A stretch of 64,000 bases of DNA. It comes from Hymenobacter lapidiphilus (GTDB taxonomy: Bacteria; Bacteroidota; Bacteroidia; Cytophagales; Hymenobacteraceae). The stretch's first letter is position 1, and each line of letters begins with the position of its first letter. Under the pieces are notes generated by a model. It saw only the letters and a program-made list of their open reading frames with translations. It searched no databases and was not told where the DNA came from. Position numbers and translations under genes: made by a program. Shown in pieces: positions 51,173 to 59,229 of this stretch. Where the stretch lies: positions 124,001-188,000 of the forward strand of contig NZ_QVLT01000005.1 of the NCBI RefSeq assembly GCF_003417065.2, written 5' to 3'.

Positions 51173-52543
51173 TTAGGGAAGTTGCACTTCCTTGTTCTGA
51201 AGCATGCGGTAGATAGTGGATTTGCCGATTTGCAGCTGTGCGGCTACCTGCAGGATATTGCCTTCGTAGCGGTCGAGGTAGTGCTGCACAATGGCCGTTG
51301 TCTGGGCCCGCAGCGACTCATCGGCCGGCAGGGCCACGCCTGGGGTGTCGGCGGCGGGGTGGGGGCTGCGCAGAGGCAGATCGGTGGCGGCAATAGTGCC
51401 GTTTTCAGCCAGCACGGCCGCCAGCTCTATCAGGGCCTTCAGCTCGCGCACGTTGCCCGGAAACGAGTAGCGCAGCAGCTTCTGCCGGGCTTCCTCCGAA
51501 AGAGTACAGGCCACCAGACTGTTCTGCTGGCAAAACTCCTGCAGAAAGCCCTCGGCCAGCAGCAGCACATCGTCACCCCGCTCGCGCAGCGGGGGCAGTT
51601 CGATGGGCAGGCCCAGCAGGCGGTAGTACAGGTCTTCCCGAAACCGGCCTTCCCGCACCTCGCGGGCCAGGTCGCAGTGCGTGGCCACCATCAGGCGGGC
51701 ATCGAAGGCAATAGCGCCGTTGCCGCCCACCCGGCACACCTCGCGCTCCTGCAGCACCCGCAGCAGCTTGGCCTGCAGGCTCAGATCCAGCTCGGCTACC
51801 TCATCCAGAAACAGCGTGCCCCGGTGCGCTTCCTCAAAACGGCCCACGCGCCGGGCCACGGCGCCGGTAAAGGCGCCCTTCTCGTGGCCGAACAGCTCGC
51901 TTTCCAGCAGCTCGCGCGGAATTGCGGCCACGTTCACGGCTACAAAGGACGCCTCGCGTCGGTCGGATCCATAGTGAATAGCCTTGGCGACCAACTCTTT
52001 ACCCGTGCCGGTTTCGCCCACAATAGACACGGTAATGTTGGTGCGGGCGGCCTTGTCGATGAGGGTGAACAGCTGGCGCATGGCCGGGCTGTGGCCTCGG
52101 ATGGCCCGCCGCGCATCGTACTTCTGGCCAATTTGCTTGCGCAGCTGGGTGTTTTCGCGGCGCAGGGCCAGCTGTTGCACAATGTTGCCCACCGTAAACC
52201 ATAGCCGGTCGGCGGTTTCCTCGTCTTTCACCAGGTATTCATAGGCTCCCTGCTGAAGCAGCCCAACGGCCGTGCGAATATCCTCCTGGGCCGAAATAAT
52301 GATTACGGATACGTCTGGCAGGCGCTGCTTTAGCCGGCGCAGCACCTCATCGCCCCGGCCATCAGGCAGGGTATAATCGAGCGTAATAATGTCGGGTGGC
52401 TCGCTCAGGCTGTCGAGGCAGGACTGGGCAGTAGCGAAGCGACGAACGGTATAATCGGGGTTCTGGGTTAGCTTGTAAGCCAATAGTTCGGCATACCAGT
52501 CGTTATCCTCAACAATGAAAATCGAGATAGAAGTAGAGCTCAT
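51173..52543 (-). CDS. Sigma-54-dependent response regulator (NtrC family)
   Basis: A 456-residue regulator. Receiver: IFIVEDNDWYAELLAYKL, phospho-site in ITLDYTLPDGRGDE near residue 54, conserved lysine in YLVKDEE near 105. AAA+ domain: Walker A GETGTGKELVAKAI near 172, the sigma-54 contact GHEKGAFTGAVARR near 212 and Walker B LFLDEVAELD near 239. A Fis-type HTH closes the protein (GNILQVAAQLQIGKSTIYRML). It lies directly upstream of the hybrid kinase gene and probably pairs with it. It would activate RpoN-dependent promoters; none could be assigned by eye. Confidence 0.93.
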   Translation of the reverse strand: MSSTSISIFIVEDNDWYAELLAYKLTQNPDYTVRRFATAQSCLDSLSEPPDIITLDYTLPDGRGDEVLRRLKQRLPDVSVIIISAQEDIRTAVGLLQQGAYEYLVKDEETADRLWFTVGNIVQQLALRRENTQLRKQIGQKYDARRAIRGHSPAMRQLFTLIDKAARTNITVSIVGETGTGKELVAKAIHYGSDRREASFVAVNVAAIPRELLESELFGHEKGAFTGAVARRVGRFEEAHRGTLFLDEVAELDLSLQAKLLRVLQEREVCRVGGNGAIAFDARLMVATHCDLAREVREGRFREDLYYRLLGLPIELPPLRERGDDVLLLAEGFLQEFCQQNSLVACTLSEEARQKLLRYSFPGNVRELKALIELAAVLAENGTIAATDLPLRSPHPAADTPGVALPADESLRAQTTAIVQHYLDRYEGNILQVAAQLQIGKSTIYRMLQNKEVQLP

Positions 52544-52870
52544 GCGCAGGGGAAAAGGCCAGAACGTGCCCGGGCTGCAAGGCTCTGAGAGCTAACAGAA
52601 CTGTGGAAGCGTTCTAATCTTGAGAAGGTTGTTTTCAGGGAAGGAGAGGAGCGAAGCGGTCAGGAGTGCGAGTATAAGCGGGAATAGCCGGCTTACCAAA
52701 AAATCCCGCTTATGGATGGTTTTCCCGTATTGGGACAATAAGTAAAAGTTACAATATTCTTAATATATTGATAATCAAAGGCCAAGGCATTAAAAGTAGA
52801 GCTGGCCGGGTAGTTGGCAATAAGTGGCAGGCCTGCATACGCATGGCTATCAACTTATTACTTGCTGCTT
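52544..52870. other. Divergent intergenic region, 327 bp
   Basis: It separates the response regulator from the repeat-built surface protein. It contains the inverted repeat at 52674-52713 and an A/T-rich block at 52740-52780. I found no exact sigma-54 (GG-N10-GC) or TAnnTTTG match. Confidence 0.5.
52674..52713. promoter_or_regulatory. Inverted repeat, possible operator or enhancer
   Basis: ATAAGCGGGA and TCCCGCTTAT are exactly complementary 10-mers around a 20-base spacer. They lie 130 bp before the regulator start and 160 bp before the surface protein start, a reasonable place for binding by the NtrC-type regulator. Confidence 0.4.
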
Positions 52871-55066
52871 ATGTCTACTCTCTACTCATTCGGTACCTGG
52901 CGCGGCAGTCGCCTGCTGGTGCTGCTGGCCGCGCTTCTGCTCGCGGCCCAAACGACTTCGGCAGCCAGTGCGCCCATCTACTCGTCAGGTGGAGCTGAAG
53001 GTACCAGCTTCACCCAAAGCTGCACCACTGTAGTGCTTCTTACGACTTGTTTCGGTAGTGTTTCACAGGCCGGTCAGGCGGCTGATGGGAATTTCAATTC
53101 GGCCGCCACTATCAATGTGCCAGTTGGGCTTTTGGCCGACAACGTGAAACTGCGCATGGATTTAGCCTTGCCTGCTCCTAAAAATTATCGGGCTGGTGTG
53201 GTGGTGAGCCGCAATGGCGGGCTGCTCAATCTGGCAAGCGTCAATTTAGTTAGCCGGCTGCGGCTGCGCACCTTTTTAAACTCGGTGGAGCAGGAGTCGG
53301 TACCAGTGAGTGCAGACTTGATACAGGCAATACTGGGGTCGGGTGGTGACGCGACGCGAATCGAATTTGTCGCCACTAAGCCCTTCGACCAGATTGAGCT
53401 GGAGGCTGGCTCCCTGGTTGCATTGGGCTATAGCCTCAACGTATTCTACGCCTACGCCATTGATGCCAACGTAATCGACAAAACAGATGGTTTGGTCACG
53501 CGCTTCGAAAACCCTTCAACGGACAACTACAGCACGACGGTGAAGGACGACAATGGCATTACCATATGCGTGAACAGTGGGGTGAGTAACCCCCAGAACA
53601 CCGTTGATAACGACCTGACCAATTTTGCTACCTTCAACGCTTTAGTCGGTGTAAGCTGCCCGAACACCCTGCAAACCCAGCTCGAAGGACCGGCCCCGGC
53701 CGGCTACGTGGCGGGCTTCGTGCTGGGCTCGGGCACCCTGCTAAACGTAAGCGTACTCGATAAACTGCGCATTACCACTTACCAGGGAGACGTGAAACAG
53801 GAGCAGGCCAGCGGCCGCGACCTGCTGCAATTAGAGTTACTACCCGATGGGCAATCTGTGGTGCGCTTTACCACTATCAAGCCTTTCGACCGGATAGAGT
53901 TGCAGCGCACCAGCGTAGTAGATCTGCTTAATAATCTGCGGGTGTACTACGGCTTCGGCGTAACGCCCAGCACGTTCCGCGACCAGCAGCCCCGGCTGTC
54001 ATCGTTTGCCAACACGGCTAACAACTTCCAGGTGGGCGGCACCGCCGGCCTCATCCGCAATCCGCAGTTGGCGGCCGACAACGACTTGACGGGCAACTTT
54101 GCTACCGTAAGCAGCTTGGTGGAAGTACTCACTGCTCCGCGGTTGAAGCTGCGCCTCAATGGACCCGGTAAAGCGGGTAACCTGACTGGCGTACGGCTGG
54201 GCCTGGGCACCGGGCTGGTCGATGTCAACGTGCTTTCCAACATCCGTATCAGAACATACAGCGGCGCAAATGGCGGTACGTTGGTAGAAACGGCTACGGG
54301 CAGCAGTCTGCTCAAGCTGGAGCTGCTGGCGGGCGGGCAGTTTGAGGTTGCCTTTCTGACCACCCAGGATTTCGATTGGGTGGAAGTAGAACTGGCCACC
54401 GGCGTGGCGTTGCTGAATGATGTCCGCATCTTTTTCGCCTTCGCCGAAGATCGGCCTACCGGCTTCCCAACTATCATTGTAAAGCCTACCGGCCCGCTGC
54501 CCGTGCAGCTGACGGCCTTCGGGGCGCGCGCCAGCGGTCTGGCCGTTGATGTTAGCTGGGAAACGGCTACCGAAGTCAACAGCCACTATTTCGAGGTAGA
54601 GCGTTCGGCGCAGGCCGGCCGTGGTTTCGTGGCCGTAGGGCGCCAGCAGGCTGCCGGTACCAGCACCGGAAACCAGTTTTATACCCTCACCGATGCCGCT
54701 GCGGCCCAGCTACCGGCTGGTCTGCTCTACTACCGCCTCCGCCAGGTCGACCTCGATGGTACAGAAACGTACTCGGCGGTGGTTGCCGTAACGCGCCGGG
54801 CCCCGGCCGGAGCGCTGGTGCTGTATCCTAATCCGGCCCCGGCAGGCAGCCAGTTGCGCATCGGGGGCCTGTCGGGGTTGCCCGAAGGAGGATATGAGCT
54901 GTTACTCTACTCCATGCAGGGGGCATTGGTAAGCCGGCAGCCGCTGCGCAATGCCACGGAAGCAACGGTCCCCAACCTGGGAGCTGGTGTGTACCAGGCC
55001 ATAGTGAACGATGCCGCCGGCCGTCTGGTAGGCCGGCAGCGGCTGGTGCTCACGCAAGACCGCTAA
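52871..55066 (+). CDS. Repeat-built T9SS surface protein
   Basis: A 731-residue protein. A signal peptide (LLLAAQTTSAAS) precedes three homologous modules of about 130-150 residues, at roughly 40-205, 230-390 and 400-550. Each carries a DNDLTxNFAT-type start, an AGxxxGxxLGxGxLLNVxVLxxLRIRTY middle and a KPFDxIEL / LLNxxRxYY end. Next come a linker domain with LTAFGARASGLAVDVSWETATE and a T9SS type A sorting domain (VLYPNPAPAGSQLRI to GAGVYQAIV). A TTG at 52814 also opens the frame, but the signal begins at ATG 52871. It is probably an adhesin-like surface protein, perhaps controlled by the divergent regulator. Confidence 0.88.
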   Translation: MSTLYSFGTWRGSRLLVLLAALLLAAQTTSAASAPIYSSGGAEGTSFTQSCTTVVLLTTCFGSVSQAGQAADGNFNSAATINVPVGLLADNVKLRMDLALPAPKNYRAGVVVSRNGGLLNLASVNLVSRLRLRTFLNSVEQESVPVSADLIQAILGSGGDATRIEFVATKPFDQIELEAGSLVALGYSLNVFYAYAIDANVIDKTDGLVTRFENPSTDNYSTTVKDDNGITICVNSGVSNPQNTVDNDLTNFATFNALVGVSCPNTLQTQLEGPAPAGYVAGFVLGSGTLLNVSVLDKLRITTYQGDVKQEQASGRDLLQLELLPDGQSVVRFTTIKPFDRIELQRTSVVDLLNNLRVYYGFGVTPSTFRDQQPRLSSFANTANNFQVGGTAGLIRNPQLAADNDLTGNFATVSSLVEVLTAPRLKLRLNGPGKAGNLTGVRLGLGTGLVDVNVLSNIRIRTYSGANGGTLVETATGSSLLKLELLAGGQFEVAFLTTQDFDWVEVELATGVALLNDVRIFFAFAEDRPTGFPTIIVKPTGPLPVQLTAFGARASGLAVDVSWETATEVNSHYFEVERSAQAGRGFVAVGRQQAAGTSTGNQFYTLTDAAAAQLPAGLLYYRLRQVDLDGTETYSAVVAVTRRAPAGALVLYPNPAPAGSQLRIGGLSGLPEGGYELLLYSMQGALVSRQPLRNATEATVPNLGAGVYQAIVNDAAGRLVGRQRLVLTQDR

Positions 55067-55147
55067 GCTGGTCGGCCCTGATTGCCGGGCTAGCACGTAA
55101 AATTTATTTAGGTGTACTATTCGTTTTGTTGATGGCTATGTAAGCCG

Positions 55148-55184
55148 GAAAGCCCCGCTGGTTGCAGGCCAGTGGGGCTTTTCG
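55148..55184 (+). terminator. Intrinsic terminator after the surface protein
   Basis: GAAAGCCCCGCTGG pairs with CCAGTGGGGCTTTTC around a short loop, about 80 bp after the stop. Confidence 0.75.
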
Positions 55185-55308
55185 CGTAGTTGTAGGTAGT
55201 AAGGCAGTTGGCCAGGGGCTATATGATAATATAGCGGTAACATCTCCACCAGAATGATGTGCCAACTTTGTATTCCTCAGTTCTCTTCCACTTCTTCACA
55301 ACCATCTC

Positions 55309-56196
55309 ATGTCGCGTACCCTCTCTCGCATGCTGGGCCTGGCCCTGCTCACCGGCCTGGCAGTTTCCTGCTCCAAAGAAGCCGTGGAACCCGCCAGCCC
55401 CGCCATCAGTTCGCAAGTGGCCGATGCCGTCACTGCTACCCGCGACAACAACATGGCTCTGGGCAACCCCAGCGGTGCGCAGGCCAATACCAGCTTCTAC
55501 TGGAACTACCTCGTCACCAAGTCCCAGTTCAGCATGTCGTACCACCGCGACCGGGGCACGCCCAACTGGGTAAGCTGGCACCTGAGCAGCGCCTGGCTCG
55601 GCAGTACCCCACGCCAGGATAATTTCGCTTCCGATAACTCGTTGCCCACCGGCTGGTACCGCGTTACCAGCAGCAGCTACACGGGTTCGGGCTTCGACCG
55701 GGGCCATAATGCTCCCTCGGCCGACCGCACCGGCTCGGTGGCGGACAACTCGGCTACCTTCCTGATGACCAACATGATGCCGCAGGCCCCCAATAACAAC
55801 CAGCGGGCCTGGGCCAATTTGGAAAACTACTGCCGCACGCTCGTAAACGCGGGCAACGAGCTCTATATTATTGCCGGCAGCTATGGCAAGGGTGGTACCG
55901 GCTCGGCCGGCTACAAAACCACCCTCGACCAGGGCCGCGTAACCGTACCGGCTCGCTGCTGGAAAGTAGTGGTGGTGCTGCCCGTAGGCACCAGCGATGC
56001 GGCCCGCGTAACAACCAGCACCCGTGTTATTGCCATCGACACGCCCAACGATAACAGCATCAGCACTACCTGGAGTACCTACCGCACCAGCGTTAATGCC
56101 ATCGAGCAGGCTACGGGCTACGATTTACTCTCGGCCGTAGCAGCCAGCGTGCAAACGACCATTGAGGCCAAGGTAGACAACGGCCCCACCAGCTGA
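55309..56196 (+). CDS. DNA/RNA non-specific endonuclease lipoprotein (NUC1)
   Basis: A 295-residue nuclease. The lipoprotein signal (GLAVSC, cysteine near residue 21) suggests envelope anchoring. The beta-beta-alpha metal motif DRGH is in GFDRGHNAPSADRTGS near residue 126, with the metal-binding asparagine in NNQRAWANLENYCR near 165. IIAGSYGKGG and VTVPARCWKVVVV are typical. It degrades nucleic acids outside the cytoplasm, probably for nutrient recovery or biofilm DNA turnover. No immunity gene is next to it. Confidence 0.93.
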   Translation: MSRTLSRMLGLALLTGLAVSCSKEAVEPASPAISSQVADAVTATRDNNMALGNPSGAQANTSFYWNYLVTKSQFSMSYHRDRGTPNWVSWHLSSAWLGSTPRQDNFASDNSLPTGWYRVTSSSYTGSGFDRGHNAPSADRTGSVADNSATFLMTNMMPQAPNNNQRAWANLENYCRTLVNAGNELYIIAGSYGKGGTGSAGYKTTLDQGRVTVPARCWKVVVVLPVGTSDAARVTTSTRVIAIDTPNDNSISTTWSTYRTSVNAIEQATGYDLLSAVAASVQTTIEAKVDNGPTS

Positions 56197-56261
56197 GTTG
56201 GCGGGCCAGCCGCTGGCCCTTCATGAAAGCCTTGGCAACACTGCTTCTGGTAGGCAGAGTG

Positions 56262-56320
56262 GGGCTAGAGCAAAAAGAGGAGGCCGCGCTCAACGCGGCC
56301 TCCTCTTTTTGCTCTAGCCC
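56262..56320. terminator. Perfect 27-bp-arm palindromic terminator
   Basis: Arms 56262-56288 and 56294-56320 are exactly complementary with a CTCAA loop. The stem includes CAAAAAGAGGAGGCC, so poly-A and poly-T lie in the arms. It lies between convergent genes. Confidence 0.88.
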
Positions 56321-56332
56321 TATTTAAGCCGG

Positions 56333-56905
56333 CTATTGGGCTCCCAGCTGTTCATCGGCTACGCCCACGTGGTCGTTGGCTGGCTGGCTGTTCATAAAGG
56401 AGCGGAATGACATGGCGGCTTCGCTGGCCAGCGAAGTGGCCTGGGCGCCCAGGCGACGGTCGTTGAAGGTTTTGGCGTTACTGCGGTTGGCCCGCAACTC
56501 GGCCTGATACTCCTCCAGCGGTACCTTCTGCGAGGGCGCCTGGGGGTCGGGCACTACCTCAAACGAGCTAACCTGATAGCTGTAGCCGTTGTCGGTGGCC
56601 TGGAAACGGAAGGTAAACAGCACGGTCAGGCTCTGGTCCTGGCCGCGGGCATCCACCGGCTTCAGCGTGCCGGTGCCCGTAACCCGAATAGCCGATTTGG
56701 CGGGGTCGGCTACCAGAGCAGTGGTGGTCGCGTAGGTGAACTTGTGCTCGGCCCAGTCGAGGGCGCGGGTATAGAGGGAGCTACGGCCGGCCCCTTCCAC
56801 CACCACCTGCTCGGTGTAGTTAACCGGCACTGGGGCCTGGGCGCGTACCACATGAGGCAACACTAGGGAGCCCACTACTAAAAGCGAGAGTAGTACTTTT
56901 TTCAT
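56333..56905 (-). CDS. DUF4468-type secreted protein
   Basis: A 190-residue protein with cleavable signal (PHVVRAQ). The body fits the DUF4468 (TBP-like fold) layout: a first helix LYTRALDWAEHKF, strand KSAIRVTGTGTLK, then FTFRFQATDNGYSYQVSSFEV. The C-terminal 60 residues are helical. Function is unknown; members are common in Bacteroidota envelopes. Its promoter at 56955-56984 is well defined. Confidence 0.8.
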   Translation of the reverse strand: MKKVLLSLLVVGSLVLPHVVRAQAPVPVNYTEQVVVEGAGRSSLYTRALDWAEHKFTYATTTALVADPAKSAIRVTGTGTLKPVDARGQDQSLTVLFTFRFQATDNGYSYQVSSFEVVPDPQAPSQKVPLEEYQAELRANRSNAKTFNDRRLGAQATSLASEAAMSFRSFMNSQPANDHVGVADEQLGAQ

Positions 56906-56954
56906 AGCTGCGAGTAGAAAAGAAAGAACAGGGGGCTCAAAAAGGCGTCCCCAA

Positions 56955-56984
56955 CAAATATAGACGGCGAATCTAGTTTAGCAA
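56955..56984 (-). promoter_or_regulatory. Bacteroidota promoter, TTG-N19-TATATTTG
   Basis: On the minus strand TTG (56982-56984) is followed after exactly 19 bp by TATATTTG (56955-56962), about 50 bp before the DUF4468 start. Confidence 0.8.
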
Positions 56985-57432
56985 GAAACGGGCCTGTTAT
57001 AATTATGTTAAGATGTTCGAATTGCTGCCAGCCAGCCGGGGTGGCGTAGCCGTTGGGTCGGGCCGTACCAGGAAAGTTGCCCGGAGCTTCGTCAATCCTG
57101 TAGAAGGGCGGACACGATTGCGGGGCAGACAGAATTGAGGTAAAAGCGGGAAACCAGCGGGGAAGCAAGTGGCTTTTTTACTACTATATAGTGTAAAGGG
57201 GCTGCGAAGAAAATCGAATAATTGGATTATGCTAATGTGATGAGTTTTGGCAAGTAGTATCAGGTAAGGAATAATGAGCAAAGATACGTTGCTGATACTA
57301 GTTATAGGAAATAGAATTTTGGGTTTAATTCGTTTGATTAACAGGTGGATAGGTGGCTGTGGTCTGGGGGTGAGCAGAACCGCAAAACAGGTGACGTAAC
57401 AATTTGGTAACATAACGGTAATATTTAAAAAC

Positions 57433-57462
57433 TTGCAAGGGTAAAACGAATTGGTACTTTTG
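57433..57462 (+). promoter_or_regulatory. Bacteroidota promoter, TTG-N19-TACTTTTG, before a candidate RNA
   Basis: TTG (57433-57435) and TACTTTTG (57455-57462) are spaced by 19 bp, matching the primary sigma consensus. Transcription would begin near 57469, where no good protein start lies. Confidence 0.8.
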
Positions 57463-57468
57463 CATCGT

Positions 57469-57631
57469 GCTTCAGCTAAATCAACATTTCCTGATGAAGA
57501 GTGGAAACGAGCGAAACGCCGTCCTGCGAGATGACCGAAAGGGCATTTTCCCCGTCGTTTCTCCCGTTGATTCGTTTGTTTTTCTGGCATTTTCGCCTTT
57601 CACCGCTTCGGGTTTCGAAGCGGTTTTTTTA
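57469..57631 (+). ncRNA. Candidate structured small RNA or leader, about 163 nt
   Basis: The stretch lies between a strong promoter and an intrinsic terminator. Nested complementarity is visible: AATCAAC (57479-57485) with GTTGATT (57566-57572); inside it GAAACGA (57504-57510) with TCGTTTC (57555-57561); and a CC-GAAA-GG hairpin in the centre. The only plus-strand ORFs here, 57467-57673 and 57501-57722, run through the terminator and look unlike any family. I cannot assign it to a known RNA class; 6S-like RNA or an attenuating leader of the gene at 57719 are both possible. Confidence 0.55.
57602..57631 (+). terminator. Intrinsic terminator of the candidate RNA
   Basis: ACCGCTTCG pairs exactly with CGAAGCGGT around a GGTTT loop, followed by a T7 run. 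Confidence 0.88.
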
Positions 57632-57718
57632 TGCCCGCCTCATTCGGCCGGTAGCGGCCCGAACTGGGCTTGACTCCGATTTTTCCTTCTTTTTTCACCC
57701 ATACCGGTACCCACACCC

Positions 57719-58066
57719 ATGAACGACAACACCATCCTCGCCCAGCAGATGGTAGCCGCCGCTCCTGCCGCCTCCCGCAACGTGAACCTGAGCACGGTCC
57801 CCAAGCGTATGGCCGTGATTAAAGTATGGGACGCCATGATAAGCGGCGCCCGCAAGCTCGAAACCAGCTCGATGCTCGAAGGCCTCATCCGTCAGGGCAT
57901 AAAGCTCTCCGACTTCGACTGGCATCTTGACTTCCACAAGGAGCACAATGTAAAGCTGCACTCCGGTGCCGGCGTGGGCATGGCCCGGGTGGCTCAGTTC
58001 ATCCTCGGTCAGACCGACATCCGCGCCTGTGTACCCTCCTTCATCAACCGCGAAAACGTAATCTAG
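57719..58066 (+). CDS. Hypothetical conserved-looking protein
   Basis: A 115-residue soluble protein that I do not recognise. It begins MNDNTILAQQMVAAAPAASR and has no signal or membrane segment. Dense aromatic and charged stretches (SDFDWHLDFHKEHNVKLH) and a final QTDIRACVPSFINRENVI suggest a folded domain. It is the first gene after the candidate RNA and has its own terminator at 58082. It could be controlled by that leader. Confidence 0.6.
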   Translation: MNDNTILAQQMVAAAPAASRNVNLSTVPKRMAVIKVWDAMISGARKLETSSMLEGLIRQGIKLSDFDWHLDFHKEHNVKLHSGAGVGMARVAQFILGQTDIRACVPSFINRENVI

Positions 58067-58081
58067 CCTTCCTTTCCAGCA

Positions 58082-58107
58082 AGCGCCCGGTCATTGGCCG
58101 GGCGTTT
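58082..58107 (+). terminator. Intrinsic terminator
   Basis: AGCGCCCGG pairs with CCGGGCGTT around TCATTGG, followed by T residues. Confidence 0.8.
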
Positions 58108-58137
58108 TGCTTTATTTAAAAGGAGGTTGAAAAGGAA

Positions 58138-58253
58138 CGTCATGCTGAGCGAAGCAGAGCGTAGTCGAAGCATCTCTACCGCAATGGTAAATCTACCGTT
58201 TGATTACTACTGCAACGAAGCGGTAGAGATGATTCAGCAAGCTCATCATGACG
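58138..58253. repeat. Dispersed inverted repeat, GTCATGCTGAGC family (copy 4, decayed)
   Basis: CGTCATGCTGAGCGAAGC and CGAAGCATCTCTACCGC on the left face CGGTAGAGATGATTCAG and CTCATCATGACG on the right. The right arm has several mismatches. It lies before the pyrD-like gene. Confidence 0.8.
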
Positions 58254-58282
58254 GTCCTCTAACCCATAACTAACTTACAGCC

Positions 58283-59122
58283 ATGCAACTCGGTACGCTC
58301 ACTTTACAGAACCCGGTGTGCCTGGCCGCTGCTCCCTGGCAGCTGGCGGGCGACGGGTACGAACGGCTGGGTGCCATCTTCACCCGCACCGTGACGATGG
58401 AGCCACAGCCCGGCCATTACGAGGAAGGCATCTGGCAGGTGGATGACCAGACGCTGCTCAACGCCAGCAACATGCGCACTGAAAGTGCTGAGATTCTGGT
58501 GCAGGAGTTTTTGCCTGGTCTGCGCCGGTTTGGGGTGCCGGTGCTGGTGAGCATTACAGCCCCCGGCGTGCCGGGCTTCCGCAAAATTGCGCGGTTTCTG
58601 GCCCGCGAGGTAGGCAGCCTGATTGCGGGTGTGGAGGTGTACATCACTCAGCCCGACACCGGCAACGGGGCCGAGCTGACGGCCGGTTTCGTGCGCGAGG
58701 CCACCCGGGCCGTGCGCGACGAGTTGGGCCCCGGCGCCGTGGTGGTGGTAAAGCTGCCACCCTGGCCCGAGCATATCCGCGGGTTGGCGCTAGGCGCCCA
58801 GCAGGGCGGGGCCGATGCCATTGCCGCCACCAACTTGCTCAAGGCCCTGCACTTGCCCGACGACGCCACCGCTCCACCCGTGGCCGGCGGCCTATCGGGC
58901 GAGGCGTTGCGGCCGGTGGCCCTGCGCTGCGTTTGGGAGCTGGCCCACGACGAGCGGCTGACGTTGCCCGTGTTCGGTACCGGCGGCATTTTCACGGCCG
59001 GCCACGTGACGGACTACCTGCGCTGCGGCGCGGCGGCCGTGCAAATTGGCAGCGGCGAGTGGCTGGAACCCGGCCTCTCGGCCCGGCTGGCTGCCGAGTG
59101 CGAAAATCTGGTAGCAGTGTAG
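58283..59122 (+). CDS. pyrD: Dihydroorotate dehydrogenase-family protein with altered catalytic position
   Basis: A 279-residue TIM-barrel flavoprotein of the DHODH family, which oxidises dihydroorotate to orotate. LGTLTLQNPVCLAAAPW opens it, GGLSGEALRPVALRCVWELA lies near residue 202 and the FMN phosphate site GTGGIFTAGHVTDYLRCGAAAVQIGS near 233. The segment that normally reads ExNxSCPN (catalytic Cys, or Ser in class 2) reads EVYITQPDT, so glutamine appears to take the catalytic position. The location next to pyrF and pyrE supports a pyrimidine role, yet the residue raises doubt. Confidence 0.75.
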   Translation: MQLGTLTLQNPVCLAAAPWQLAGDGYERLGAIFTRTVTMEPQPGHYEEGIWQVDDQTLLNASNMRTESAEILVQEFLPGLRRFGVPVLVSITAPGVPGFRKIARFLAREVGSLIAGVEVYITQPDTGNGAELTAGFVREATRAVRDELGPGAVVVVKLPPWPEHIRGLALGAQQGGADAIAATNLLKALHLPDDATAPPVAGGLSGEALRPVALRCVWELAHDERLTLPVFGTGGIFTAGHVTDYLRCGAAAVQIGSGEWLEPGLSARLAAECENLVAV

Positions 59123-59130
59123 CAGTAGCA

Positions 59131-59216
59131 GTAGCGCGAAGCTCCAGCTTCGTGCTTTGTTGCTGAGTATTGAACGAGTAGGGTCAACAACCTGCGGAGC
59201 TGGAGCTGCGCGCTAC
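59131..59216. repeat. Inverted repeat between pyrD-like gene and pyrF
   Basis: GTAGCGCG and GCTCCAGCTTCG on the left pair with CGGAGCTGGAGC and CGCGCTAC on the right, with small mismatches. A different sequence family from GTCATGCTGAGC. Confidence 0.75.
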
Positions 59217-59229
59217 ATCCCACCCTGAT

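Noticed and set aside
52811..52850. Sigma-54 promoter before the surface protein (TTGGCAATAAGTGGCA and TGGCAGGCCTGCA)
   Set aside because: The GG to GC spacings are 9 and 7 bp; the consensus needs 10.
57491..57523. Possible hammerhead ribozyme core (CTGATGA, then CGAAAC, then GTC)
   Set aside because: The bases between CTGATGA and CGAAAC cannot form stem II, and no stems I or III fit.
57003..57590. 195-codon minus-strand frame
   Set aside because: Composition is irregular, it covers two promoters and the candidate RNA, and it resembles no family.
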